Positions 7,643 to 17,000 of a DNA stretch of 64,000 bases are shown one piece after another (the first letter of the stretch is position 1; each line of letters starts with the position of its first letter). Under the pieces are notes generated by a model. It made no database searches, had not been told where the DNA came from, and worked only from the letters and a program-made list of their open reading frames with translations. The position numbers and the translations under genes were made by a program. The DNA is from Actinoplanes sandaracinus (GTDB lineage: Bacteria; Actinomycetota; Actinomycetes; Mycobacteriales; Micromonosporaceae): contig NZ_JASCTH010000006.1 of NCBI RefSeq assembly GCF_030009775.1, forward strand, positions 117,552 to 181,551, read 5' to 3'.

Positions 7643-10027
7643 TCAGTTGAGGTAGAAGACGACCGCGTCCGGGACGTCCTCGCGGCGGATGTGCAGGCTG
7701 TCCACCGGCCGGTCGCCGGCGGCCTCCCACGGGGTGCCCATGGCCGGCTCGCGGAGCAGCAGGACCTTGGTGACGCCGATCGAGATCAGGTAATCGGTGC
7801 TGGCCGCGTCCGGGAAGGTGGCGACCCGGGCGCGGAGCTCGTTCTGGTGCTGAGCGGCGAAGCTGCCGCCGCCGTTGGCGACCCGCTGGAATTTCGTGGT
7901 GGTCCAGAGTTGGACCGTCTGGTCGGTGAGTTCGGCGGTGGGCAGGACCAGCATCGGGCCGGGCACCGTGCGCATCGCCGACGGCTGCGGCGGGACGACC
8001 GGGTGCGCTGTGGCGTTCCAGCCCTCCAGTGCGACCAGGATCAGCGGGGTCAGGGTGGCCAGGCGCAGCCACGGGCCGGGCCACGGCGGGATCCGCTGGG
8101 CGGCGAATTGCTCGGCACGGCGGACGAAGTCATCGGTGGCGCCGGCGGCCAGGACCGCCAGGAGCAGGGTCACCCACAGCATCAGACGCCCGGGAATCCG
8201 CAGATCGAACGCGGCCGGGAGGTGGCCGAACAGCGGGAGGTAGGTCCAGCGGCCACCGAAGAAGTTCGTGCCCAGCGTGAGGATCACCGCGACGGCGAGA
8301 CCGGCCACCAGGACCAGGCGGTGCCGGAGCCGCCAGATCGACAGGAACAGGCCGGCGATGGCCAGCGCGTAGAGAACGAAGCCCGGGAGCAGCGACATCT
8401 CGGCGGCCCAGCCGAGGGATTCTCGTGGGGTGGCGTGAGCGGCCCCCCAGATGCGGGATTCGGCCGGGCCGATCAGCAGGCTGCGCAACGGCGGCGAGAA
8501 GAAGGTGATCTCCTCGAGCCGGGAGCCGGTGTCCTTGGCCCGCAGAACATACGGAATGGCGATCAGCAGGCCGGTCCCGATGAAGACCTGGGCCCCCAGG
8601 ATGTTGGTGACGATCAGCCACCAGCCGAAGCCGCGCACCTGTTTCGGCTTGGCCCTCGGTCTCTGCCGGGGCTTGGCAGGAGCGGGGGCGCGCCTCCGGC
8701 GGGTGGCGGGCAACCAGCGGCGGCGTTCCTTGTGGGGGCTTTCCAGCACGTCCGCCTTGGAGAGGTCCAGGGGAGGTTCGGCCACGACAGCCGGTGATGG
8801 CTTCGCGGTCTCGGCCAGGGTGGCCGTGCTGGCGGTCTTGGCGGGGTCAGGTGTGCCGGCCGGGCCGGGTGAAGGCGGCGTGACCGCCTCGGAACCCGCC
8901 TTTCCGGGAACGGCTTGAGGGCTCGCCTTCCAGGGCGCCCGGCGGAGGAGACGGATCAGCGCGGTCACCGTCAGGACGACGAGGAGCAGGCCGAGGACGT
9001 ACGCGAACGGGATGCCCAGGGAGAAGCCGAGCGAGAGTTGCCAGGTCGCCACCAGCCAGCCGGCCGCGACCCAGCCGATGCGCCGCCGCTCGGGGCGGAA
9101 ACCGTGCCGCAGTGAGTAACCGTGGCCGCGGGCCAGCATGGCGAGAGCCAGCGGGATGCCGCCCGCCGAGATGATGTCGAGGTGGCCTTCCTGCGCCAGC
9201 CGCCACGGCGCGTAGGTGAACGCGACAGCCGCCACCGCCGCACCGGTTCGCAGGGCGCCGAGTTGCCGCACCAGGGCGTAGGCGCCGATCGCGAGCAGCG
9301 CGTGGGCCAGCACGAACAGCACGTTGTAACGCAGGATCGCGGCGCCCGGGCCGGTGCCGATCATCCCGGCCAGTGCGTAGCCGAGCAGGCTGTCACCGAA
9401 CGCGAAGCTGTGCTGGACGGGGAAGTAGGCGTTCGACTGCCACAGTTGTTCCGGCTTGGTGAGGAGGATGTGCCCGATCCAGGAGACCTGCCAGGCCTGC
9501 CGGGCGGGATCGCCGAGGTCCTGCGGGAGGGTGTGCATGGGGTACCGCAGCGTCGGCCAGGTCATCGCCACGGCGAGCAGGCAGGCGGCGTAGATCGCCA
9601 GGGCGTACTCGTGGATGAGGGAGCGCCGCGCCACCCGCAGGCCCCGGCGGATGCGCCCCGGCTCCTGCTCCGGTGTCGTGGCGAACGCCGTCCACGGGTC
9701 CGGCGGGGCGCCGGGTGGCCGGGCCGTCGGCAGTTTCCCGCGCTGCTTGGGCCCCGCGACAGTCTTTTGTGGAGCCTTGCCGGAGGCGGCTTCGGGGACA
9801 CCCTTGTCGCCCGCTTTGTCGCTTTCAGCTCGTACCTCGGCGGCGGCGGAGACGACGGCCGGTGCGGCCGTCGGCGCCTCTTCGGCTTTGGTGCTGGCCG
9901 GCCTCTTGCCCCGGAACAGGCCGAATCGGCGCTGCGGCTTCTCCGCGGCCGGCCGCGTGTCGAGCGACACCTGTTTCGCTCCGGAGGGAGCGGGCACGGG
10001 TGGCGCCGGTTGCGACTTGTCGGTCAT
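7643..10027 (-). CDS. large polytopic membrane protein, glycosyltransferase-like
   Basis: A 794-residue protein. The first ~150 residues are charged and low-complexity (Ala/Pro/Lys-rich). About 12 hydrophobic helices follow, with an early loop LPQDLGDPARQAWQVSWIGH and a long charged cytoplasmic insert rich in Ala/Pro/Arg in the middle (~430-510). The fold pattern resembles GT-C or YfhO-like membrane transferases, but I see no diagnostic catalytic motif. The start at 10027 (MTDKSQ) has GGGGAG about 6 nt upstream. It is co-directional with and 22 bp downstream of nfo. Confidence 0.7.
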   Translation of the reverse strand: MTDKSQPAPPVPAPSGAKQVSLDTRPAAEKPQRRFGLFRGKRPASTKAEEAPTAAPAVVSAAAEVRAESDKAGDKGVPEAASGKAPQKTVAGPKQRGKLPTARPPGAPPDPWTAFATTPEQEPGRIRRGLRVARRSLIHEYALAIYAACLLAVAMTWPTLRYPMHTLPQDLGDPARQAWQVSWIGHILLTKPEQLWQSNAYFPVQHSFAFGDSLLGYALAGMIGTGPGAAILRYNVLFVLAHALLAIGAYALVRQLGALRTGAAVAAVAFTYAPWRLAQEGHLDIISAGGIPLALAMLARGHGYSLRHGFRPERRRIGWVAAGWLVATWQLSLGFSLGIPFAYVLGLLLVVLTVTALIRLLRRAPWKASPQAVPGKAGSEAVTPPSPGPAGTPDPAKTASTATLAETAKPSPAVVAEPPLDLSKADVLESPHKERRRWLPATRRRRAPAPAKPRQRPRAKPKQVRGFGWWLIVTNILGAQVFIGTGLLIAIPYVLRAKDTGSRLEEITFFSPPLRSLLIGPAESRIWGAAHATPRESLGWAAEMSLLPGFVLYALAIAGLFLSIWRLRHRLVLVAGLAVAVILTLGTNFFGGRWTYLPLFGHLPAAFDLRIPGRLMLWVTLLLAVLAAGATDDFVRRAEQFAAQRIPPWPGPWLRLATLTPLILVALEGWNATAHPVVPPQPSAMRTVPGPMLVLPTAELTDQTVQLWTTTKFQRVANGGGSFAAQHQNELRARVATFPDAASTDYLISIGVTKVLLLREPAMGTPWEAAGDRPVDSLHIRREDVPDAVVFYLN

Positions 10028-10049
10028 GACTCTCCCCGAGAGCGGTGCG

Positions 10050-10826
10050 TCAGTTGCCCGCCCGCTCCCGCAGTAGGGCGATGTCGGCGGTCTGCCCCTC
10101 CACGCCACCCGGTGTCTCCACGATGGCCGGAGCGCCGGAGGCGCGGATCGCGGCCACCACCAACTCGGGATTGATCTTCCCATTACCCAGGTTGTCGTGC
10201 CGGTCCTGGCCCGAGTCGAACCCACCCTTGGAATCGTTGGCGTGGATCAGGTCGATCCGCCCGGTGATCGCCTTGACCCGGTCGACGATGCCGACCAGGT
10301 CTTCCCCGCCGGCGAACGCGTGGCACGTGTCCAGGCAGAACCCGGCGCCGAGCGGGCCGACCGCCTCCCACAGCCGGGCCAGATCGTCGAACCGGCGGGC
10401 GCACGCGTTGTCGCCGCCCGCGGTGTTCTCGATCAGGACCGGGACCGGCAGGCCGCCGTCGCTCTCGGCGTATTCGAACGCCTTCTTCCAGTTGGCGAAA
10501 CCGGCGGCGAGATCGGCGCCCGCACCGACATGGCCGCCGTGCACGATCAGCCCTTTCGCGCCGAGCTCGGCGGCGGCACGGGCGTGCGTCATCAGCAGTT
10601 TGCGGCTGGGGATGCGGATCCGGTTGTTGGGTGAGGCGACGTTGACGATGTAGGGCGCGTGGACATAGACGTCCAGCCCGGAGGCGCGGATCCGCTCCGC
10701 GTCTTCGCGTGGTTTGGGCGAGTGGTATTTCTGCGGGTCGGTCAGGAAGAACTGCACCGCCTCGGCGCCGCGGGCGGCGGCCTCGGCCAGCGGGTCGGCG
10801 GAATCGACGTGGGCTCCGATGCGCAT
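10050..10826 (-). CDS. nfo: endonuclease IV (AP endonuclease)
   Basis: Zinc-dependent TIM-barrel AP endonuclease that nicks DNA 5' of abasic sites in base-excision repair. The 258-residue protein shows the family series: RIGAHVDSADPL, VHAPYIVNVASPN, IVHGGHVG, VLIENTAGGDN, GFCLDTCHAFAGG, IDLIHANDSKGGFDSGQDRHDNLGNG (His/Asp zinc ligands) and a final IVETPGG. It is slightly shorter than E. coli Nfo (285 aa), as usual for actinobacterial forms. It begins at ATG 10826 and is followed on the same strand by the 7643 membrane protein. Confidence 0.93.
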   Translation of the reverse strand: MRIGAHVDSADPLAEAAARGAEAVQFFLTDPQKYHSPKPREDAERIRASGLDVYVHAPYIVNVASPNNRIRIPSRKLLMTHARAAAELGAKGLIVHGGHVGAGADLAAGFANWKKAFEYAESDGGLPVPVLIENTAGGDNACARRFDDLARLWEAVGPLGAGFCLDTCHAFAGGEDLVGIVDRVKAITGRIDLIHANDSKGGFDSGQDRHDNLGNGKINPELVVAAIRASGAPAIVETPGGVEGQTADIALLRERAGN

Positions 10827-10954
10827 GGAACGAGCCTACGACGCGGGTACGACGCTTCCCCTCCGCGTCACCGGCCTCCGCCGCCCGTCGTTACCTCCAT
10901 TGATCACGCTTGACGGATGCCGGCCCGGGCCGGCGTTGAACTGGGGGATAGTGC

Positions 10955-11953
10955 ATGTCGCGGCAGTTCCGGTACCGAACGGCGGCTCTGCTGCTGAGTG
11001 GATTGATCTTCGGCGCTCCTCTGCTCACGAACGGGACGGCGAGCGCCGAACAGGTCGAGGCCGACGACCGCCACGTCAGCTTCGGCGGTGGTGGCGTCCT
11101 CGGCCTGTCGTGCGGCTCCAAGCCGAGTGTCGAGTCGATGACGGTGCCGGCCAGCAGTGTCGTCCGGGTGGTCAACCAGACCGGGCACGACGCGCAGCTC
11201 AAACTCGCCGGGACGCCGAAGGGCACCATCCCGGCCGCGGGCGCCGCCGAGGTCGTGTTCCGCCGCGGCACCACGGCGGTCCTGCTGACCCCGGACTGCG
11301 CCATCGGCGAGGACGCCCTGCCGATGCTGATCACGGCTGCCCCGTCGTCCTCCTCCGAGGAACCGGGGCCGACCTCGGCGCCGGCGAGCGGCGGCGCCTC
11401 CGTGATGATGTCGAAGCCCGCCGGTTCCGGCACGCCGTCGCGTACCTCCGCGGGTTCGGCGCTGCCCGACTCGATCGGGCCGGGGTCGCGGCCCAGCCGT
11501 ACCTCGTCGAAGGAGGTCCGGCAGGGCGCGCGGCGCCCTGCCGAGTCGCGCCCGGCCACGGCGCAGGGCACGGCCACCCTGGCGCAGACCATGCCACAGG
11601 GGGGCATCGGTCCACGGATCAAGGCCAAACCATTGCGCGGTACGGCGGGAGTCGGCGTCCCCGCGTTCGCCGGTATGCCACCGGGCGACAAGAAGACGTT
11701 CGTGCCGTCCTCGTCGGCGCAGGCCCGTGCGGCGTCGCCCGCCTCCGCGGCCGACGAGGTGATGACGGTGGCCGACACCACCGGCCCGGGCAGTCTCGAT
11801 GCCGCTCAGCCGGTCGCCGCGGTCGGCCGGATCGAGGAGGGGCACCCGCTCGGCCTGCTGGGGCTCACCGCGCTGGTCTGCGTCCTGGGCGTCGCCGTGG
11901 CGGCAATTCGGGCAATCGTGTCGCAACGTGCATCACGTACAAATCTGGCGTAA
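10955..11953 (+). CDS. secreted or surface-anchored protein of unknown function
   Basis: A 332-residue protein with a Sec signal peptide (RYRTAALLLSGLIFGAPLL, cleavage near ASA-EQ), a folded ~90-residue segment resembling a cupredoxin-like or DUF-type beta domain (VPASSVVRVVNQTGHDAQLKL ... LTPDC; two Cys may pair), a long Ser/Pro/Ala-rich stalk, and a C-terminal helix (LGLLGLTALVCVLGVAVAAI) with basic residues after it. This fits a membrane-anchored wall protein. GGGGGA precedes the ATG. A terminator follows at 12064. I do not recognise the family. Confidence 0.75.
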   Translation: MSRQFRYRTAALLLSGLIFGAPLLTNGTASAEQVEADDRHVSFGGGGVLGLSCGSKPSVESMTVPASSVVRVVNQTGHDAQLKLAGTPKGTIPAAGAAEVVFRRGTTAVLLTPDCAIGEDALPMLITAAPSSSSEEPGPTSAPASGGASVMMSKPAGSGTPSRTSAGSALPDSIGPGSRPSRTSSKEVRQGARRPAESRPATAQGTATLAQTMPQGGIGPRIKAKPLRGTAGVGVPAFAGMPPGDKKTFVPSSSAQARAASPASAADEVMTVADTTGPGSLDAAQPVAAVGRIEEGHPLGLLGLTALVCVLGVAVAAIRAIVSQRASRTNLA

Positions 11954-12063
11954 GCTCTTTTTTGAAAGCTCCGCGGGGCGGACGCGTCCAACCTCATCGG
12001 TGTGGTCGTTCCTCCCCAGGTCCCACCCAACGAATCGGGCCGGACGCCCCGCGGCTCTCCACC

Positions 12064-12098
12064 GGCGACCCCGTCCCTCGGACGGGGTCGCCGTTTTT
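12064..12098 (+). terminator. intrinsic terminator before the rpsF operon
   Basis: Perfect stem GGCGACCCCGTCC / GGACGGGGTCGCC with a CTC loop, then GTTTTT. It ends the 10955 gene; its T tract overlaps the -35 box of the next promoter. Confidence 0.88.
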
Positions 12099-12125
12099 GG
12101 GCCTCGCGCCCGACCTGGGTATGCT
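12097..12125 (+). promoter_or_regulatory. rpsF operon promoter
   Basis: TTGGGC (12097-12102), a 17-bp spacer and TATGCT (12120-12125) make a good sigma-70-type promoter. Transcription would start near 12132, giving a ~110-nt leader before rpsF. Confidence 0.6.
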
Positions 12126-12131
12126 GGCTCG

Positions 12132-12244
12132 GTTCGCAGTGGGTTCGCCGTGGGCCATCTGTCCCACGGTTTTCTTCTGCGAGCGACACAAGACCTCCTG
12201 CCACGGAGAGACCGTGGCCGCTAAGCCCACAGGAGGTGAATGTC
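12132..12244 (+). promoter_or_regulatory. rpsF leader with RBS-sequestering structure
   Basis: Three pairings can be read. Hairpin 1: CCGTGGG (12148-12154) with CCCACGG (12163-12169), followed by TTTTCTTCT, which resembles an attenuator. Hairpin 2: GCCACGG (12200-12206) with CCGTGGC (12212-12218). Outer helix: ACCTCCTG (12193-12200) is the exact complement of CAGGAGGT (12230-12237), the rpsF Shine-Dalgarno region, so the RBS can be hidden. The S6:S18 complex is known to bind rpsF leaders in many bacteria and repress its own operon; this is a candidate for that element. Confidence 0.6.
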
Positions 12245-12535
12245 TTGCGTCATTACGAACTCATGGTGATCCTCGACCCTTCGCTCGAGGAGCGCACCGT
12301 CGCACCGTCGCTCGATCAGTACCTGAACGTGATCAGGACCGCGGGTGGCTCGGTGGAGAAGCTCGACGTCTGGGGCCGTCGCCGGCTCTCGTTCGAGATC
12401 AACAAGAAGGCTGAAGGCATCTACGCGGTCGTCGACCTGCAGGCGACGCCTGAGGCCGTGGCCGAGCTGGACCGTCAGCTCCGGCTCAACGAGTCCATCC
12501 TGCGTACCAAGGTCATCCGTCCCGAGACCCGCTGA
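12245..12535 (+). CDS. rpsF: 30S ribosomal protein S6
   Basis: Small-subunit protein that binds 16S rRNA as a pair with S18. The 96-residue product matches mycobacterial S6 in length and pattern ([50 protein letters not shown]). The start is TTG 12245: AGGAGG lies 8 nt upstream, and the alternative GTG at 12236 overlaps that site. First gene of rpsF-ssb-rpsR-rplI. A TTG start behind a maskable RBS suggests tight translational control. Confidence 0.95.
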   Translation: MRHYELMVILDPSLEERTVAPSLDQYLNVIRTAGGSVEKLDVWGRRRLSFEINKKAEGIYAVVDLQATPEAVAELDRQLRLNESILRTKVIRPETR

Positions 12536-12600
12536 CGCGTTTTTGTCAGAGGGTCCTGAGACCCTTTGCCTGAACGACCCAAGCGGCGAGGAGAAGTTTC

Positions 12601-13179
12601 ATGGCTGGAGAAACCGTAATCACGGTCGTTGGCAACCTGGTCAACGACCCTGAGATGCGTTACACCAACTCGGGCGCGGCGGTTGCCACGTTCCGCATCG
12701 CCTCGACGCCGCGCACCTTGGACCGGCAGACGGGCGATTGGAAAGACGGCGAGGCGCTCTTCCTCACGTGCAGCGTCTGGCGTGAGGCCGCCGAGAATGT
12801 CGTCCAGTCGCTGTCGCGTGGCGCCCGGGTGATCGTGCAGGGCCGGCTGCGTCAGCGGACGTACGACACCAAGGAAGGCGAGAAGCGCACCGTCGTCGAG
12901 CTCGAGGTCGACGAGGTCGGTCCCTCGCTGCGCTACGCCACGGCGAACGTGCAGAAGGCGACCCGCTCGTCGGGCGGTGGCGGTGGTGGCTTCGGCTCCG
13001 GTGGTGGCGGCGGCAACCGGCAGTTCGGTGGCAACAGCGGTGGCAACAACAGTGGCGGCGGTGGAGCTCGTGGCAACAGCAACGACTTCAACGACGACCC
13101 CTGGGCCACGGCGGCCCCGGCCGGCAACTCCCGCTCCGGCGGTGGCAACTCCTCGTTCGACGACGAGCCTCCCTTCTAA
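12601..13179 (+). CDS. ssb: single-stranded DNA-binding protein
   Basis: Coats ssDNA in replication, repair and recombination. The 192-residue protein has an OB-fold N-domain ([42 protein letters not shown]), a long Gly/Asn/Ser-rich linker (~120-180) and the acidic tip DDEPPF that recruits partner proteins. GAGGAG precedes ATG 12601. It lies between rpsF and rpsR, the usual actinobacterial order. Confidence 0.96.
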   Translation: MAGETVITVVGNLVNDPEMRYTNSGAAVATFRIASTPRTLDRQTGDWKDGEALFLTCSVWREAAENVVQSLSRGARVIVQGRLRQRTYDTKEGEKRTVVELEVDEVGPSLRYATANVQKATRSSGGGGGGFGSGGGGGNRQFGGNSGGNNSGGGGARGNSNDFNDDPWATAAPAGNSRSGGGNSSFDDEPPF

Positions 13180-13217
13180 GCCTCCGGGCTTTCAGATCAT
13201 CAACAGGAGTTTGAGCA

Positions 13218-13457
13218 ATGGCTAAGGCTGCGGCGCTTCGCAAGCCGAAGAAGAAGGTGAACCCGCTCGACAAGGACGGGATCACCTACATCGACTACAA
13301 GGACACCGCGCTTCTGCGGAAGTTCATCTCCGACCGCGGCAAGATCCGTGCCCGCCGCGTCACCGGTGTGACCTCCCAGCAGCAGCGGCAGATCGCCCGC
13401 GCGGTCAAGAACGCCCGTGAGATGGCGCTCCTGCCGTACACGGCTACGGCTCGCTGA
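13218..13457 (+). CDS. rpsR: 30S ribosomal protein S18, cysteine-free form
   Basis: The 79-residue protein matches S18 over [28 protein letters not shown] and [13 protein letters not shown]. It contains no cysteine: the CxxC-type zinc residues found in many S18 proteins are replaced ([10 protein letters not shown] at the N-terminal site, TGVTSQQQ at the second). This is the C-minus type that functions without zinc. AGGAG precedes the ATG, and rplI follows 14 bp later. Confidence 0.95.
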   Translation: MAKAAALRKPKKKVNPLDKDGITYIDYKDTALLRKFISDRGKIRARRVTGVTSQQQRQIARAVKNAREMALLPYTATAR

Positions 13458-13471
13458 GAGGGGGCACCGAG

Positions 13472-13921
13472 ATGAAGATCATCCTTACGCAGGAAGTGTC
13501 CGGCCTCGGCACCCCCGGCGACATCGTCGAGGTGAAGAACGGCTACGGCCGTAACTACCTGCTGCCGCAGGGCTTCGCGATCCAGTGGACCAAGGGCGCC
13601 GAGAAGCAGGTCGTCGTGATCAAGCGGGCCCGCGAGGCTCGTGAGATCCGTGACCTGGGCCAGGCCAACGAGGTCAAGGGCCAGCTCGCCGGCCTCAAGG
13701 TCACGCTGAAGGCGCGCTCCGGCAACGGTGGCCGCCTGTTCGGCTCGATCACCCCGGCCGAGATCGTCGACGCGGTCAAGACCGCTGGTGGTCCGGCTCT
13801 CGACCGCCGCCGTCTCGAGCTCCCCGGTCACATCAAGACCACGGGCTCGTACACGGTTCAGGTCAAGCTGCACCCCGAGGTGACCGCGACGTTCCCGGTG
13901 AACGTGGTGGCTGCCAAGTAG
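13472..13921 (+). CDS. rplI: 50S ribosomal protein L9
   Basis: Large-subunit protein near the L1 stalk. The 149-residue product begins with the family signature [30 protein letters not shown]; a long connecting helix (residues ~45-80, rich in Lys/Arg/Glu) leads to the C-terminal domain with [12 protein letters not shown] and [10 protein letters not shown]. Last gene of the rpsF operon, ended by the terminator at 13937-13974. Confidence 0.96.
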   Translation: MKIILTQEVSGLGTPGDIVEVKNGYGRNYLLPQGFAIQWTKGAEKQVVVIKRAREAREIRDLGQANEVKGQLAGLKVTLKARSGNGGRLFGSITPAEIVDAVKTAGGPALDRRRLELPGHIKTTGSYTVQVKLHPEVTATFPVNVVAAK

Positions 13922-13936
13922 TCGTCGCACTACGCT

Positions 13937-13974
13937 GAAACGGCGCGTCGGGCCCAGGCCTGGCGCGCCGTTTC
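13937..13974. terminator. terminator after rplI
   Basis: Arms GAAACGGCGCG and CGCGCCGTTTC close a 16-base loop. The A and T runs at the ends allow action in both directions, for rplI and for the convergent gene ending at 14074. Confidence 0.75.
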
Positions 13975-14073
13975 GGCTAGGTGACCGTGGGGCATCGGCC
14001 GAGTGCCTCGAAGGAGCCGACGGTCGCCGCGCCCGAATCCCAGATCGTGACCGGCCGCGAGAAGCCGCCGGCG

Positions 14074-17000
14074 TCAGCTGAGGCTGTTGCCGGTGATGGC
14101 GGAGCTCAGCACGGTGGCGAGGCCACCACCCATCACGGCGGCGGCCAGGCCCACGCTCGCCGACTTCCAGGCCGTCGTCGCCCAGCGCAGGCCGTACGCC
14201 ACGAGCATGCTCAGCGCGAGCGAGATTCCGAACTCCGGGGCGGCGCCGGCCAGCGTGTCCAATGCGTTCGTGCGCTGGCCGCTGTTGAGCAGCAACATGC
14301 CGAGCATGAACAGGACGACCGGTACGCCGTACCACATGACCGTGTAACCGACCGCCGCGAGCGGACTGCCGGCCTGCGCCGGCTCCTCATCGTCGTCCGG
14401 GTCGAGCAGGTCGTTCGGCCGGTTCGTGTAGAACTCGTCGACGCCGGCCGTCGGCCGCCGCTCGTAGGACCCGGTGCCCTGGAAAGCGCCCGTCGCCCGG
14501 CGTGGCGGCCAGGAGGTGTCCTCGTCCGCCGCCGCGGAAGGCGCCGCACTCGGCACCGCGATGACCGAAGTGGCACTCAGGGCCAGATTCGCCGACCCGT
14601 CGACCGTGGCTGAGCCGCTTGGCCGAAAGGGAGGAAAGTCCGACGTGTCATAGCGGCGGGACTCGCCGTCGGCGAGATCGCTCTGGCGGGACAACTCACG
14701 GCGCCAGTCGGTCTCACCATCCTGCCCGGCGCCTCGATAGTCGGCCCCGCGCCGGCCGGCGCGTTCGGCGGCGAGCCAGTCCGCCAGAGGCGGACGGTCA
14801 CCGAGGCCGCCACCAGCGGGCGGCGGCGGGTCGTCCCGGTCGCCGGAGCCCCGCCGGGCGGAGGTGTCGGTCAGCGGGTCCGGCCAGCGTGCCGACAGGT
14901 CGCTGGAGGAACCGCCGTACGCGGGTTTCTGCTGCTCCGCCCAGGCGGGCCCACCCGCGGGCAACTCGCGGGCCGGGCCGTAACCGGGGCGACGAGGTGG
15001 TTCGGCCGGGTCCGGCCAGCGCGAACCGCCACCGGGCGGCACGTCGAAGGACGACGGCGGCGCCGGTACGCCTGAGACGCTGTACGACGGCCCCTGCCGC
15101 GGCCGCTGCCGTTCCTGGTCGGTCCAGGACTGGTCGGCGCTGGAATCGCGGTACGAGGGCACCTGGGGCGTCTGACGCTGCTGGCGTTCCTGCTCCAGCC
15201 AGGACTGGCCGCCGGCCGGGTTGCCGTACGCCGGCCGTTGTGGCTCCTGGCGCTCCTGCCGTTGCTGGCGTTCCTGCTCGAGCCACGACGGCCCGCTCGC
15301 CGGGGCGGCCGGGAGTTCCCGGGCCGGGCTGCCGTAGCCGGGCTGCTGCGCCGCCGGACCGGCCGGAAGCGCACGGGCGCCGAAGACGGGCGGCTGCTGT
15401 GCCGCGGGGCCGGCGGGAAGCTCACGGGCCGCGCTGCCGAAACCGCTGCGCGGCGCCTCCGGCCGGGACGGGCCGTACCCCGGGCCGGACGGCAGATCGC
15501 GCTGTGCGGCTCCGTAACCGGGATCCTGCCGCGACGGCGTCTCCGCCCAGGGCTCCTCCCTCTGCGGTCGGCGGCGTGGCTCCTGGCCGGCGGGATCACC
15601 CCACTGCGGCGGCATCGGGCCCGGCCGGACGTCGTCCGTCGGGTACTCCTCGGGCTCGACGTTGATCCGGCGGTACTGCCGGCTCTGCCGGGGCTCCGGG
15701 CTGGCCCGCCACGTTTCCGGGCCCAGCGGCTCGTCCTCGGCCGGAGCGGGCTCCGCGGCACGACGCCGGCGGCCACCGCCATAGCCGTCAGTGCGGTAAG
15801 GCTCGTCAGTGCGATACGGCTCGTCAGCGCGGTACGGCTCGCTGGTGCGACGACGGCGTGCGGACTGGCTCTCGTCAGCCGGAACACCGGGAGCGGGCCA
15901 GCCCGCACCGCCGGCGTCGGCGGCCGGAACGGCGCTGCCCGGCAGCGGTCCGCCGGGCACGCCGCCGGCCGGCTCGTCACGCCGGGCGCGCCGGCCGGGG
16001 GTCTCCGGCTCGGGTTCCCGCATCGAGTCGCGCCGGGCGGCTTCCGCACGCCATGCCAGAACCCGCGGATCGTCCTCGGCACGGCTCCACTGGCCGGTGT
16101 CCGGATCACGGGTCCAGTTGCTGGTGTCCTCTTCCGCGTCCCAGGAGGAGGTGTCCTCACGCCAGTTCGACGCATTGGCGTTGTACCGCTGGCGGTTGGG
16201 CCGGGGCGCGCGGCGTGCCGGTGCCGGCGGGCCGGCCGGCTCGGGATCGGGCTCCTCGGCCTGCCGGCGTCTGTCCCGGCGCGACGGCGCCTCGGACCGG
16301 GCGCCCCAGGTGGTCGTCTCCGCGGCGCGGCCCGGGTCGGAGAAGGCCGTGATGCTGCCGGTGTCGGTGTGCCTGGACCAGTTGTCCGTGTCCGGTTCGT
16401 TCGACCAGCCGGACCCACCGGACGGCGCGGTGTCGCCTTCGGCGGCACGCCGGCGGCCGGCCCGGGTGGGCCGTTCACCGTAGCCCGCGTCGCGGTTCCA
16501 GGCCGCACGGTCGTCTTCCCGCACCAGGTGACGGGCGTCCTCGGCGGGCGATCGCTGCCAGCCGGGCGCCTCGGTGCGCTCCCACCGGCTCAGCCCGGTG
16601 GTGTTCTCGCCGGGTTCCGGCCGGTCCTGCCAGGTCGCGCCGGGGGTGGGGGCCGAGGAGGACCACGCGGGGCCGGAGGCCGCCGCGGTGGACCAGGTCC
16701 CGCCGGACGCCGGCGCGGCCGGCCCGGGGTCCGCGGAGCGGCGCCGCGAGCGCGTGGGCGACGAGGGCAGCCGGGAGGGGCTCTGCTGCGGCTGCTGCCA
16801 GGACGGTGTCGGGGCGGGCGACTGCTGCCAGGTGGGCGACTGCGAGGACGGTTCCGGCCGCGACGGGGTCTGCGGCTGCTGCCACGACGGCGTTGGGGTG
16901 GCGGGCTGCTGCCAGGTCGGTATCTGCGTCGACGGCTGACGCCACGACGGGGTCTGCTCGACCGGAGTGGTCGCGGCCGGCCCGTCGGGGCGGACCTGCC

